A program made the position numbers and the translations under genes. Below, piece after piece: positions 26,118-40,249 of a stretch of DNA of 49,817 nt. The stretch is taken from assembly GCF_000003605.2 (NCBI RefSeq), contig NW_003134969.1, positions 1 through 49,817 on the forward strand, in the 5' to 3' direction. The notes beneath the pieces were generated by a model. That model was not told where the DNA came from and did no database searches. It was given only the letters and a program-made list of their open reading frames with translations. The DNA comes from Saccoglossus kowalevskii (lineage: Eukaryota > Hemichordata > Enteropneusta > Harrimaniidae). Numbering within the stretch: the first letter of the stretch is position 1; every line of letters begins with the position of its first letter.

Positions 26118-27340
26118 ATGCACTACCACTACGGTTGCTTCAAATACACTACCACTATGGTTGCTGTAAATACACTACCACTATGGTTGCTTCAAATACA
26201 CTACTACTATGGTTGCTGTAAATACACTACCTCTATGGTCGCTTCAAATACACTACCACTATGGTTGATTCAAATACACTACCACTATGGTTGCTTCAAA
26301 TAGACTACCACTTGGGTTGCTTCAAATACACTACCACTGTGGTTGCTTTAAATACACTACCACTATGGTTGCTTCAAATACACTACCACTATGGTTGCTT
26401 CAAATACACTACCACTTGGGTTGCTTCAAATACACTACCACTGTGGTTACTTCAAATACACTACTACTATGGTCGCTTCAAATACACTACCACTATGGTT
26501 GCTTCAAATACACTACCACTATGGTTGCTGTAAATGCACTACCACTACGGTTGCTTCAAATACGCTACCACTATGGTTGCTGTAAATACACTACCACTAT
26601 GGTTGCTTCAAATACACTACTACTATGGTTGCTGTAAATACACTACCTCTATGGTCGCTTCAAATACACTACCACTATGGTTGATTCAAATACACTAACA
26701 CTATGGTTGCTTCAAATAGACTACCACTTGGGTTGCTTCAAATACACTACAACTGTGGTTGCTTTAAATACACTACCACTATGGTTGCTTCAAATACACT
26801 ACCACTATGGTTGCTTCAAATACACTACCACTTGGGTTGCTTCAAATACACTACCACTGTGGTTACTTCAAATACACTACTACTATGGTCGCTTCAAATA
26901 CACTACCACTATGGTTGCTTCAAATACACTACCACTATGGTTGCTGTAAATGCACTACCACTACGGTTGCTTCAAATACGCTACCACTATGGTTGCTGTA
27001 AATACACTACCACTATGGTTGCTTCAAATACACTACTACTATGGTTGCTGTAAATACACTACCTCTATGGTCGCTTCAAATACACTACCACTATGGTTGA
27101 TTCAAATACACTACCACTATGGTTGCTTCAAATAGACTACCACTTGGGTTGCTTCAAATACACTACCACTGTGGTTGCTTTAAATACACTACCACTATGG
27201 TTGCTTCAAATACACTACCACTATGGTTGCTTCAAATACACTACCACTTGGGTTGCTTCAAATACACTACCACTGCGGTTACTTCAAATACACTACTACT
27301 ATGGTCGCTTCAAATACACTACCACTATGGTTGCTTGAAA
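26118..27340 (+). repeat. 416-bp higher-order repeat, three tandem copies
   Basis: The unit starting with GCTGTAAATGC then CTACGG begins at 26118, 26534 and 26950, exactly 416 bp or 16 monomers apart each time. Each carries CTACTACTATGG, ACCTCTATGG, GGTCGC, GATTCAAATAC, AAATAGAC, CACTTGGG, CTGTGG and GCTTTAAATAC. Copies 2 and 3 share ATACGCTACC, absent from copy 1. A related start lies at 25688, 430 bp upstream. The extra 14 bp comes from a truncated monomer near 25833. Confidence 0.9.
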
Positions 27341-30300
27341 TACACTACCACTATGGTTGTTTCAAGTACATTACCACTGTGGTTGCTGTAAATACACTAC
27401 CACTATGGTTGCTTCAAATACACTACTACTATGGTTGCTGTAAATACACTACCACTATGGTTGCTTCATATAGACTACCACTTGGGTTGCTTCAAATACA
27501 CTACCACTGTGGTTGCTTTAAATACACTACCACTATGGTTGCTTCAACTACACTAACACAATGGTTGTTTCAAAATAAACTACCACTATTGTTGCTTCAA
27601 ATACACTACCACCATGGTTGCTTCAAATACACTATCTCTATGGTTGCTTTAAATACACTACCACTATGGTTGCTTCAAATACACTACCACTATGGTTGCT
27701 GTAAATACACTACCACTATGGTTGCTTCAAATACACTACTACTATGGTTGCTGTAAATACACTACCTCTATGGTCGCTTCAAATACACTACCACTATGGT
27801 TGATTCAAATACACTACCACTATGGTTGCTTCAAATAGACTACCACTTGGGTTGCTTCAAATACACTACCACTGTGGTTGCTTTAAATACACTACCACTA
27901 TGGTTGCTTCAAATACACTACCACTATGGTTGCTTCAAATACACTACCACTTGGGTTGCTTCAAATACACTACCACTGTGGTTACTTCAAATACACTACT
28001 ACTATGGTCGCTTCAAATACACTACCACTATGGTTGCTTCAAATACACTACCACTATGGTTGTTTCAAGTACATTACCACAATGGTTGCTTCAAATACAC
28101 TACCACTATGGTTGTTTCAAATAAACTACCACTATTGTTGCTTCAAATACACTACCACCATGGTTGCTTCAAATACACTATCTCTATGGTTGCTTTAAAT
28201 ACACTACCACTATGGTTGCTGTAAATACACTACCACTCTGGTTGCTTCAAATACACTACCACTATGGTTGCTCTCAATGCACTACCACTATAGTTGCTTC
28301 AAATACACTACCACTATGGTTGTTTCAAATACACTACCACTATGGTTGCTTCAAATACATGACCCCTATGGTTGCTTCAAATACACAACCACTATGGTTG
28401 CTTCAAATACACTATCTCTATGGTTGCTTCAAACACACTTCCACTATGGTTGCTGTAAATACACTACCACTATGGTTGCTTCAAATACACTACCACTATG
28501 GTTGCTTCAAATAAACTACCACTGTGGTTGCTGTAAATACACTACCACTATGGTTGCTTCAAATACACTACTACTATTGTTGCTGTAAATACACTACCAC
28601 TATGGTTGCTTCATATAGACTACCACTTGGGTTGCTTCAAATACACTACCACTGTGGTTGCTTTAAATACACTACCACTATGGTTGCTTCAACTACACTA
28701 ACACAATGGTTGCTGTAAATACACTACCATTATGGTTGCTTCAAATACACTACCACTGTAATTACTTCAATTATACTGCCACTATGGTTGCTGTAAATAC
28801 ACTACCACTTAGATTGCTTCAAATACACTACCACTACGGTTGCTTCAAATACACTAGCACTATGGTTGCTGAAAATACACTACCACTATGGCTGCTTCAA
28901 ATACACTCCCACTATGGTTGCTTCAAATGCACTATCTCTATGGTTGCTTCAAATACACTACCACTATGGTTGTTGAAAATACACCACCAGTATGGTTGCT
29001 TCAAATACACTACCGCTATGGTTGCTTCAAATACACTACCACTATGGTTGCTTCAAATACACTGCCACTATGGTTGCTTCAAATACACTACCACTATGGT
29101 TGCTTCAAATACCCTACCACTATGGTTGCTTCAACTACACTAACACAATGGTTGCTGTAAATACACTACCATTATGGTTGCTTCAAATACACTACCACTG
29201 TGGTTACTTCAATTACACTGCCACTATGGTTGCTGTAAATACACTAACACAATGGTTGCTGTAAATACACTACCATTATGGTTGCTTCAAATACACTACC
29301 ACTTGGGTTGCTTCAAATACACTACCACTGTGGTTGTTTCAAATATACTACCACTATGGTCGCTTCAAATACACTACCACTATGGTTGCTTCAAATACAC
29401 TACCACTATGGTTGTTTCAAGTACATTACCACTATGGTTGCTTCATATACACTACCACTATGGTTGTTTCAAATAAACTACCACTATGGTTGCTTCAAAT
29501 ACACTACCACCATGGTTGCTTCAAATGCACTATCTCTATGGTTGTTTCAAATACACTACCACTATGATTGCTTCAAATACACTACCACTATGGTTGCTTC
29601 AAATACACTGCCACTATGGTTGTTTCAAATACACAACCACTCTGGTTGCTTCAAATACACTACCACTATGGTTGCTTCAAATAGACTACCACTTGGGTTG
29701 CTTCAAATACACTACCACTGTGGTTGCTGTAAATACACTACCACTATTGTTGCCTCAAATACACTACCACTGTGGTTGTTTCAAATACACTACCACTTGG
29801 GTTGCTTCAAATACACTACCACTATGATTGCTTCAAATACACTACCACTATGGTTGCTTCAAATACACTAGCACTATGGTTGCTGAAAATACACTACCAC
29901 TATGGTTGCTTCAAATACACTCCCACTATGGTTGCTTCAAATGCACTATCTCTATGGTTGCTTCAAATACACTACCACTATGGTTGCTGAAAATACACCA
30001 CCAGTATGGTTGCTTCAAATACACTACCGCTATGGTTGCTTCAAATACACTACCACTATGGTTGCTTCAAATACACTGCCACTATGGTTGTTTCAAATAC
30101 ACAACCACTCTGGTTGCTTCAAATACACTACCACTATGGTTGCTTCAAATAGACTACCACTTGGGTTGCTTCAAATACACTACCACTGTGGTTGCTGTAA
30201 ATACACTACCACTATGGTTGCCTCAAATACACTACCACTGTGGTTGCTTCAAATACACTACCACTTGGGTTGCATCAAATACACTACCACTATGATTGCT

Positions 30301-30840
30301 TCAAATACACTACCACTATGGTTGCTTCAACTACACTACCACTATGGTTGCTTCAATACACTACCACTATGGTTGCTTCAAATACCCTACCACTATGGTT
30401 GCTTCAAATACACTACCACTATGGTTGCTTCAAATACACTACCACTATGGTTGTTGAAATACACTACCCACTATGGTTGCTTCAAATACACTACCACTAT
30501 GGTTGCTTCAACTACACTACCACTATGGTTGCTTCAAATACACTACCACTATGGTTGCTTCAAATACCCTACCACTATGGTTGCTTCAAATACACTACCA
30601 CTATGGTTGCTTCGAATACACTACCACTATGGTTGTTGAAATACACTACCACTATGGTTGCTTCAAATACACTACCACTATGGTTGCTTCAACTACACTA
30701 CCACTATGGTTGCTTCAAATACACTACCACTATGGTTGCTTCAAATACCCTACCACTATGGTTTCTTCAAATACATGACCCCTATGGTTGCTTCAAATAC
30801 ACAACCACTATGGTTGCTTCAAATACACTTCCACTATGGT

Positions 30841-33390
30841 TGCTGTAAATACACTACCACTATGGTTGCTTCAAATACACTACCACTATGGTTGCTTCAA
30901 ATAAACTACCACTGTGGTTGCTGTAAATACACTACCACTATGGTTGCTTCAAATACACTACTACTATGGTTGCTGTAAATACACTACCACTATGGTTGCT
31001 TCATATAGACTACCACTTGGGTTGCTTCAAATACACTACCACTGTGGTTGCTTTAAATACACTACCATTATGGTTGCTTCAAATACACTACCACTGTGGT
31101 TACTTCAATTACACTGCCACTATGGTTGCTGTAAATACACTACCACTTAGATTGCTTCAAATACACTACCACTACGGTTGCTTCAAATACACTACCACTA
31201 TGGTTGCTTCAAATAGACTACCACTTGGGTTGCTTCAAATACACTACCACTATGGTTGCTTCAAATACACTACCGCTATGGTTGCGTCAAATACACTACC
31301 ACTTGGGTTGCTTCAAATACACTACCACTGTGGTTGTTTCAAATATACTACCACTATGGTCGCTTCAAATACACTACCACTATGGTTGCTTCAAATACAC
31401 TACCACTATGGTTGTTTCAAGTACATTACCACTATGGTTGCTTCATATACACTACCACTATGGTTGTTTCAAATAAACTACCACTATGGTTGCTTCAAAT
31501 ACACTACCACCATGGTTGCTTCAAATACACTATCTCTATGGTTGCTTTAAATACACTACCACTATGGTTGCTGTAAATACACTACCACTCTGGTTGCTAC
31601 AAATACACTACCACTATGGTTGCTGTCAATGCACTACCACTATAGTTGCTTCAAATACACTACCTCTATGGTCGCTTCAAATACACTACCACTATGGTTG
31701 CTTCAAATACACTACCACTATAGTTGCTTCAACACACTTCCACTATGGTTGCTTCAAATACACTACCACTATGGTTGCTTCAAATACACTACCACTATGG
31801 TTGCTGTCAATGCACTACCACTATGGTTGCTTCAAATACATGACCACTATGGTTGCTTCAAATACATGACAACTATGGTTGCTTCAAATACACTAGCTCT
31901 ATAGTTGCTTCAAACACACTTCCACTATGGTTGCTGTAAATACACTATCACTATGGTTGCTTCAAATAGACTACCACTTGGGTTGCTTCAAATACACTAC
32001 CACTGTGGTTGCTTTAAATACACTACCACTATGGTTGCTTCAAATACACTACCACTATGGTTGCTTCAAATACACTACCACTTGGGTTGCTTCAAATACA
32101 ATATCACTATGGTTGCTTCAAATACACTACCTCTATGGTCGCTTCAAATACACTACCACTATGGTTGCTTCAAATACACTACCACTATGGTTGCTTCAAA
32201 TACACTACCACTATGGTTGTTTCAAATAAACTACCACTATGGTTGCTTCAAATACACTACCACCATGTTTTTTTCAAATACACTATCTCTATGGTTGCTT
32301 TAAATACACTACCACTATGGTTGTTGTAAATACACTACCACTACGGTTGCTTCAAATACACTACCACTATGGTTGCTGTCAATGCACTACCACTATAGTT
32401 GCTTCAAATACACTACCACTATGATTGTTTCAAATACACTACCATTATGGTTGCTGTCAATGCACTACCACTATGGTTGCTTCAAATACATGACCACTAT
32501 GGTTGCTTCAAATACACAACCACCATGGTTGCTTCAAATACACTATCTCTATGGTTGCTTTAAATACACTACCACTATGGTTGCTTCAAATACACTACCA
32601 CTATGGTTGCTTCAAATAAACTACCACTGTGGTTGCTGTAAATACACTACCACTATGGTTGCTTCAAATACACTACTACTATGGTTGCTGTAAATACACT
32701 ACCACTATGGTTGCTTCATATAGACTACCACTTGGGTTGCTTCAAATACACTACCACTGTGGTTGCTTTAAATACACTACCATTATGGTTGCTTCAAATA
32801 CACTACCACTGTGGTTACTTCAATTACACTGCCACTATGGTTGCTGTAAATACACTACCACTTAGATTGCTTCAAATACACTACCACTACGGTTGCTTCA
32901 AATACACTACCACTATGGTTGCTTCAAATAGACTACCACTTGGGTTGCTTCAAATACACTACCACTATGGTTGCTTCAAATACACTACCGCTATGGTTGC
33001 GTCAAATACACTGCCACTTGGGTTGCTTCAAATACACTACCACTGTGGTTGTTTCAAATATACTACCACTATGGTCGCTTCAAATACACTACCACTATGG
33101 TTGCTTCAAATACACTACCACTATGGTTGTTTCAAGTACATTACCACTATGGTTGCTTCATTTACACTACCACTATGGTGGTTTCAAATAAACTACCACT
33201 ATGGTTGCTTCAAATACACTACCACCATGGTTGCTTCAAATACACTATCTCTATGGTTGCTTTAAATACACTACCACTATGGTTGCTGTAAATACACTAC
33301 CACTCTGGTTGCTACAAATACACTACCACTATGGTTGCTGTCAATGCACTACCACTATAGTTGCTTCAAATACACTACCTCTATGGTTGC
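30841..33390 (+). repeat. 1,715-bp-spaced copies of the 1,092-type unit
   Basis: The roughly 850-bp variant string (CATATAGAC, CCATTATGG, TTACTTCAATTAC, CTTAGATTGC, ACCGCTATGG, GCGTCAAATAC, AAATATAC, CTCTGGTTGCTAC) starts near 30841 and again near 32556. The offset is 1,715 bp, one base short of 66 monomers, because of a small indel in the interval. Copy 2 has private changes such as ACACTGCCACTTGGG and TATGGTGGTTTC; the latter is shared with the copy near 45830. Confidence 0.82.
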
Positions 33391-36300
33391 TTCAAATACA
33401 CTACCACTTGGGTTGCTTCAAATACACTACCACTATGGTTGCTTCAAATACACTACCGCTATGGTTGCTTCAAATACACTACCACTTGGGTTGCTTCAAA
33501 TACACTACCACTGTGGTTGTTTCAAATACACTACCACTATGGTCGCTTCAAATACACTACCACTATGGGTTGCTTCAAATACACTACCACTATGATTGCT
33601 TCAAAGAACACTACCACTATGGTTGCTTCATATACACTACCACTATGGTTGCTTCAAATACATTACCACTATGGTTGCTTCAAATACACTACCACCATGG
33701 TTGCTTCAAATGCACTATCTCTATGGATGCTTCAAATACACTACCACTATGGTTGCTTTAAATACACTATCACTATGGTTGCTTCAAATACACTACCACT
33801 ATGGTTGTTGTAATTACACTACTACTATGGTTGCTTCAAATACACTACCACTATGGTTGTTTCAAGTACATTACCACTATGGTTGTTTCAAATACACTAC
33901 CACCATGGTTGATTCAAATACATTATATCTATGGTTGCTTTAAATACACTACCACTATGGTTGCTGTAAATACACTACCACTCTGGTTGATTCAAATACA
34001 CTACCACTATGGTTGCTGTCAATGCACTACCACTATAGTTGTTTCAATTACACTACCACTATGGTTGTTTCAAATACACTACCACTATGGTTGCTTCAAA
34101 TACATGACCCCTATGGTTGCTTCAAATACACAACCACTATGGTTGCTTCAAACACACTATCTCTATGGTTGCTTCAAACACACTTCCACTATGGTTGGTG
34201 TAAATACACTACCACTATGGTTGCTTCAACTACACTAACACTATGGTTGCTGTAAATACACTACCATTATGGTTGCTTCAAATACACTACCACTGTGGTT
34301 ACTTCAATTACACTGCCACTATGGTTGCTGTAAATACACTACCACTTGGATTGCTTCAAATACACTACCACTACGGATGCTTCAAATACACTACCACTAT
34401 GGTTGCTTCAAATAGACTACCACTTGGGTTGCTTCAAATACACTACCACTGAGGTTGTTTCAAATACACTACCACTCTTGTCGCTTCAAATACACTACCA
34501 CTATGGTTGCTTCAAAATACACTATCACTATGGTTGTTTCAAGTCCATTACCACAATGGTTGCTTCAAATACACTACCACTATGGTTGTTTCAAATAAAC
34601 TACCACTATGGTTGCTTCAAATACACTACCACCATGGTTGCTTCAAATACACTATCTTTATGGTTGCTTTAAATACACTACCACTATGGTTGCTGTAAAT
34701 ACACTACCACTATGGTTGCTTCACATACACTACCACTATGGTTGTTTCAAATACACTACCACTATGGTTGCTTCAAATACATGACCACTATGGTTGCTTC
34801 AAATACACAACCACTATGGTTGCTTCAAATACACTATCTCTATGGTTGCTTTAAATACACTACCACTATGGTTGCTGTAAATACACTACCACTCTGGTTG
34901 ATTCAAATACACTACCACTATGGTTGCTGTCAATGCACTACCACTATAGTTGCTTCAAATACACTACCACTATGGTTGTTTCAAATACACAACCACTATG
35001 GTTGCTTCAAACACACTATCTCTGTGGTTGCTTCAAACACACTTCCACTATGGTTGTTGTAAATACACTACCACTATGGTTGCTTCATATAGACTACCAC
35101 TTGGGTTGCTTCAAATACACTACCACTATGGTTGCTTCAACTACACTAACACTATGGTTGCTGTAAATACACTACCATCATGGTTGCTTCAAATACACTA
35201 CCACTGTGGTTACTTCAATTACACTGCCACTATGGTTGCTGTAAATACACTACCACTTGGATTGCTTCAAATACACTACCACTACGGTTGCTTCAAATAC
35301 ACTACCACTATGGTTGCTTCAAATACACTACCACTTGGGTTGCTTCAAATACACTACCACTATGGTTGTTTCAAATACACTACCACTATGGTTTCTTCAA
35401 ATACATGACCCCTATGGTTGCTTCAAATACACAACCACTATGGTTGCTTCAAATACACTACCACTATGGTTGTTGAAATACACTACCACTATGGTTGCTT
35501 CAAATACACTACCACTATGGTTGTTTCAAATAAACTACCACTATGGTTGCTTCAAATACACTACCACTGTGGTTGCTTCAAATACACTACCACCATGGTT
35601 TCTTCAAATACACTATCTCTATGGTTGCTTTAAATACACTACCACTATGGTTGCTGTAAATACACTACCACTATGGTTGCTTCAAATACACTACCACTAT
35701 GGTTGCTGTCAATGCACTACCACTATAGTTGCTTCAAATACACTACCACTATAGTTGCTTCAAATACACTACCACTATGATTGTTTCAAATACACTACCA
35801 TTATGGTTGCTGTCAATGCACTACCACTATGGTTGCTTCAAATACATGATCACTATGGTTACTTCAATTACACAACCACTATGGTTGTTTCAAGTACATT
35901 ACCACTATGGTTGCTTCAAATACACTAGCACTATGGTTGCTGAAAATACACTACCACTATGGTTGCTTCAAATACACTACCACTATGGTTGATTCAAATA
36001 CACTACCACTATGGTTGCTTCAAATAGACTACCACTTGGGTTGCTTCAAATACACTACCACTGTGGTTGCTTCAAATACACTACCACTATGGTTGCTTCA
36101 AATACACTACCACTATGGTTGCTTCAAATACACTACCACTTGGGTTGCTTCAAATACACTACCACTGTGGTTACTTCAAATACACTACTACTATGGTCGC
36201 TTCAAATACACTACCACTATGGTTGCTTCAAATACACTACCACTATGGTTGTTTCAAGTACATTACTACTATGGTTGCTTCAAATACACTACCACTATGG

Positions 36301-37048
36301 TTGTTTCAAATAAACTACCACTATTGTTGCTTCAAATACACTACCACCATGGTTGCTTCAAATACACTATCTCTATGGTTGCTTTAAATACACTACCACT
36401 ATGGTTGCTGTAAATACACTACCACTCTGGTTGCTTCAAATACACTACCACTATGGTTGCTCTCAATGCACTACCACTATAGTTGCTTCAAATACACTAC
36501 CACTATGGTTGTTTCAAATACACTACCACTATGGTTTCATCAAATACATGACCCCTATGGTTGCTTCAAATACACAACCACTATGGTTGCTTCAAATACA
36601 CTATCTCTATGGTTGCTTCAAACACACTTCCACTATGGTTGCTTCAAATACACTACCACTACGGTTGCTTCAAATACACTACCACTATGGTTGCTTCAAA
36701 TACACTACCACTATGGTTGTTGTAATCACACTACGACTATGGGTGATTCAAATACACTACCACTATGGTTGCTTTAAATACACTACCACTATGGTTGCTT
36801 CAAATACACTACCACTATGGTTGTTGTAATTACACTATTACTATGGTTGCTTCAAATACACTACCACTATGGTTGTTTCAAGTACATTACCACTATGGTT
36901 GCTTCAAATACACTACCACTATGGTTGTTTCAAATAAACTACCACTATTGTTGCTTCAAATACAATACCACCATGGTTGCTTCAAATACACTATCTCTAT
37001 GGTTGCTTTAAATACACTACCACTATGGTTGCTGTAAATACACTACCA

Positions 37049-38226
37049 CTCTGGTTGATTCAAATACACTACCACTATGGTTGCTGTCAATGCACTACCA
37101 CTATAGTTGCTTCAAATACACTACCACTATGGTTGTTTCAAATACACTACCACTATGGTTGCTTCAAATACATGACCCCTATGGTTGCTTCAAATACACA
37201 ACCACTATGGTTGCTTCAAACACACTATCTCTATGGTTGCTTCAAACACACTTCCACTATGGTTGCTGTAAATACACTACCACTATGGTTGCTTCATATA
37301 GACTACTACTTGGGTTGCTTCAAATACACTACCACTGTGGTTTGTTTAAATACACTACCACTATGGTTGCTTCAACTACACTAACACTATGGTTGCTGTA
37401 AATACACTACCATTATGGTTGCTTCAAATACACTACCACTGTGGTTACTTCAATTACACTGCCACTATGGTTGCTGTAAATACACTACCACTTGGATTGC
37501 TTCAAATACACTACCACTACGGTTGCTTCAAATACACTACCACTATGGTTGCTTCAAATAGACTACCACTTGGGTTGCTTCAAATACACTACCACTGTGG
37601 TTGCTTTAAATACACTAACACTATGGTTGCTTCAAATACACTACCGCTATGGTTGCGTCAAATACACTACCACTTGGGTTGCTTAAAATACACTACCACT
37701 GTGGTTGTTTCAAATACACTACCACTATGTTCGCTTCAAATACACTACCACTCTGGTTGATTCAAATACACTACCACTATGGTTGCTGTCAATGCACTAC
37801 CACTATAGTTGCTTCAAATACACTACCACTATGGTTGTTTCAAATACACTACCACTATGGTTGCTTCAAATACATGACCCCTATGGTTGCTTCAAATACA
37901 CAACCACTATGGTTGCTTCAAACACACTATCTCTATGGTTGCTTCAAACACACTTCCACTATGGTTGCTGTAAATACACTACCACTATGGTTGCTTCATA
38001 TAGACTACTACTTGGGTTGCTTCAAATACACTACCACTGTGGTTTGTTTAAATACACTACCACTATGGTTGCTTCAACTACACTAACACTATGGTTGCTG
38101 TAAATACACTACCATTATGGTTGCTTCAAATACACTACCACTGTGGTTACTTCAATTACACTGCCACTATGGTTGCTGTAAATACACTACCACTTGGATT
38201 GCTTCAAATACACTACCACTACGGTT
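37049..38226 (+). repeat. 702-bp higher-order repeat, second copy ends at the divergent block
   Basis: The string with GCTGTCAATGC at 37083 recurs at 37785, an offset of 702 bp or 27 monomers. Shared marks include ACATGACCCC, AAACACACTATC, CATATAGACTACTAC, GGTTTGTTTAAATAC and CTTGGATTGC. Similarity runs to 37524 in copy 1 and to 38226 in copy 2, where copy 2 stops abruptly at the divergent monomers. Confidence 0.86.
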
Positions 38227-38356
38227 GCTTCAAATTCCATTCCCTTATTGGTGGTTTAAATTGCATTCCCATTGGGGTGGTTCAAATTCCCTTCCCCTTA
38301 GGTTGGTTTAAAGTCCATTCCCCTTGGGTTGGTTTCAATTCCATACCCCTTTGGTT
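38227..38356 (+). repeat. Divergent monomer subfamily: five exact 26-bp units
   Basis: Five consecutive units of exactly 26 bp, in register with the surrounding array but of very different sequence. They are rich in C-runs: ATTCCCTTATTGG, TTGCATTCCCATTGGGG, AATTCCCTTCCCCTTAGG, AGTCCATTCCCCTTGGG and AATTCCATACCCCTTTGG. My hand consensus matches the main monomer at 17 of 26 positions, best at TTNAAAT and at the GGTT end. The five units also differ from one another much more than neighbouring main monomers do. No other copy was seen in this window. It could be a relic of an older subfamily or a piece of a sister satellite. Confidence 0.9.
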
Positions 38357-39729
38357 GCTTTAAATACACTACCACTATGGTTGCTTCAAATACACTACCA
38401 CTATGGTTGCTTCAAATACACTATCTCTATGGTTTCTTCAAATACACTACCACTATGGTTGCTTAAAATACACCACCAGTATGGTTGCTTCAAATACACT
38501 ACCACTATGGTTGCTTCAAATACACTACCACTATGGTTGTTGAAATACACTACCACTATGGTTGCTTCAAATACACTACCACTTGGGTTGCTTCAAATAC
38601 ACTACCACTGCGGTTACTTCAAATACACTACTACTATGGTCGCTTCAAATACACTACCACTATGGTTGCTTCAAATACACTACCACTATGGTTGTTTCAA
38701 GTACATTACCGCTGTGGTTGCTGTAAATACACTACCACTATGGTTGCTTCAAATACACTACTACTATGGTTGCTGTAAATACACTACCACTATGGTTGCT
38801 TCATATAGACTACCACTTGGGTTGCTTGAAATACACTACCACTGTGGTTGCTTTAAATACACTAACCACTATGGTTGCTTCAACTACACTAACACAATGG
38901 TTGCTGTAAAATACACTACCATTGTGGTTGCTTCAAATACACTACCACTGTGGTTACTTCAATTACACTGCCACTATGGTTGCTGTAAAATACACTACCA
39001 CTTAATTGCTTCAAATACACTACCACTACGGTTGCTTCAATACACTTCCACTATGGTTGCTTCAAATAGACTACCACTTGGGTTGCTTCAATACACTACC
39101 ACTGTGGTTGCTTTAAAGACACTACCACTTGGGTTGCTTCAAATACACTACCCACTGTGGGTGCTGTAATACACTACCACTATGGTTGCTTCAAATACAC
39201 TCCACCATGGTTGCTTCAAATGCACTATCTCTATGGTTGCTTCAATACACTACCACTATGGTTGCTGAAAATACACCACCAGTATGGTTGCTTCAAATAC
39301 ACTACCGCTATGGTTGCTTCAAATACACTACCACTATGGTTGCTTCAAATACACTGCCACTATGGTTGTTTCAAATACACAACCACTCTGGTTGCTTCAA
39401 ATACACTACCACTATGGTTGCTTCAAATAGACTACCACTTGGGTTGCTTCAAATACACTACCACTGTGGTTGCTGTAAATACACTACCACTATGGTTGCC
39501 TCAAATACACTACCACTGTGGTTGCTTCAAATACACTACCACTTGGGTTGCTTCAAATACACTACCACTATGATTGCTTCAAATACACTACCACTATGGT
39601 TGCTTCAACTACACTACCACTATGGTTGCTTCAAATACACTACCACTATGGTTGCTTCAAATACCCTACCACTATGGTTGCTTCAAATACACTACCACTA
39701 TGGTTGCTTCAAATACACTACCACTATGG

Positions 39730-40069
39730 TTGTTGAAATACACTACCACTATGGTTGCTTCAAATACACTACCACTATGGTTGCTTCAACTACACTACCA
39801 CTATGGTTGCTTCAAATACACTACCACTATGGTTGCTTCAAATACCCTACCACTATGGTTGCTTCAAATACACTAAAACTATGGTTGCTTCAAATACACT
39901 ACCACTATGGTTGTTGAAATACACTACCACTATGGTTGCTTCAAATACACTACCACTATGGTTGCTTCAACTACACTACCACTATGGTTGCTTCAAATAC
40001 ACTACCACTATGGTTGCTTCAACTACACTACCACTATGGTTGCTTCAAATACACTACCACTATGGTTGC
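39730..40069 (+). repeat. 181-bp cassette in the A approach of block 4
   Basis: The 25-bp GTTGTTGAAATAC markers lie at about 39730 and 39911, 181 bp apart, with GCTTCAACTAC and AAATACCCTACC variants between them. ACACTAAAACTATGG precedes the second marker, as at 16870 and 49375. Confidence 0.85.
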
Positions 40070-40103
40070 TTCAAATACACTACCACACTACCACTATGAT
40101 TGC
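40070..40103 (+). repeat. 34-bp elongated monomer before A module 5
   Basis: Same elongated unit as at 17071, again exactly 146 bp before its module. Confidence 0.93.
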
Positions 40104-40249
40104 TTCAAATACACTACCACTATGATTGCTTCAAATGCACTACCACTATGGTTGTTGTAAATACACTACCACTATGGTTGCTTCAAATACACTACCACTA
40201 TGGTTATTGTAAATACACTACCACTATGGTTGCTTCAAAACACACTACC

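Larger units (their letters stand above)
25004..40249 (+). repeat. 26-bp satellite array, block 4 (about 15 kb)
   Basis: About 586 monomers between two A modules, the counterpart of block 1 in the second super-unit; no gene. Ordered content: standard post-A sequence, homogeneous runs near 25526 and 25959, a three-copy 416-bp repeat at 26.1-27.3 kb, a 546-type unit at 27.8 kb, a segment at 29.3-30.3 kb matching block 0, 181-type cassettes at 30.4 kb, copies of the 1,092-type unit at 30.97 and 32.68 kb, a 702-bp pair at 37.0-38.2 kb, the divergent 130-bp block at 38227, an indel-rich patch at 38.85-39.25 kb and the A-approach tail. Confidence 0.97.

Noticed and set aside
38227-38356. A tRNA T-arm around GGTTCAAATTCCC in the divergent island.
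   Set aside because: The flanking bases do not form a five-base-pair stem (a mismatch and two G-T pairs), and neither an acceptor nor an anticodon arm can be built.
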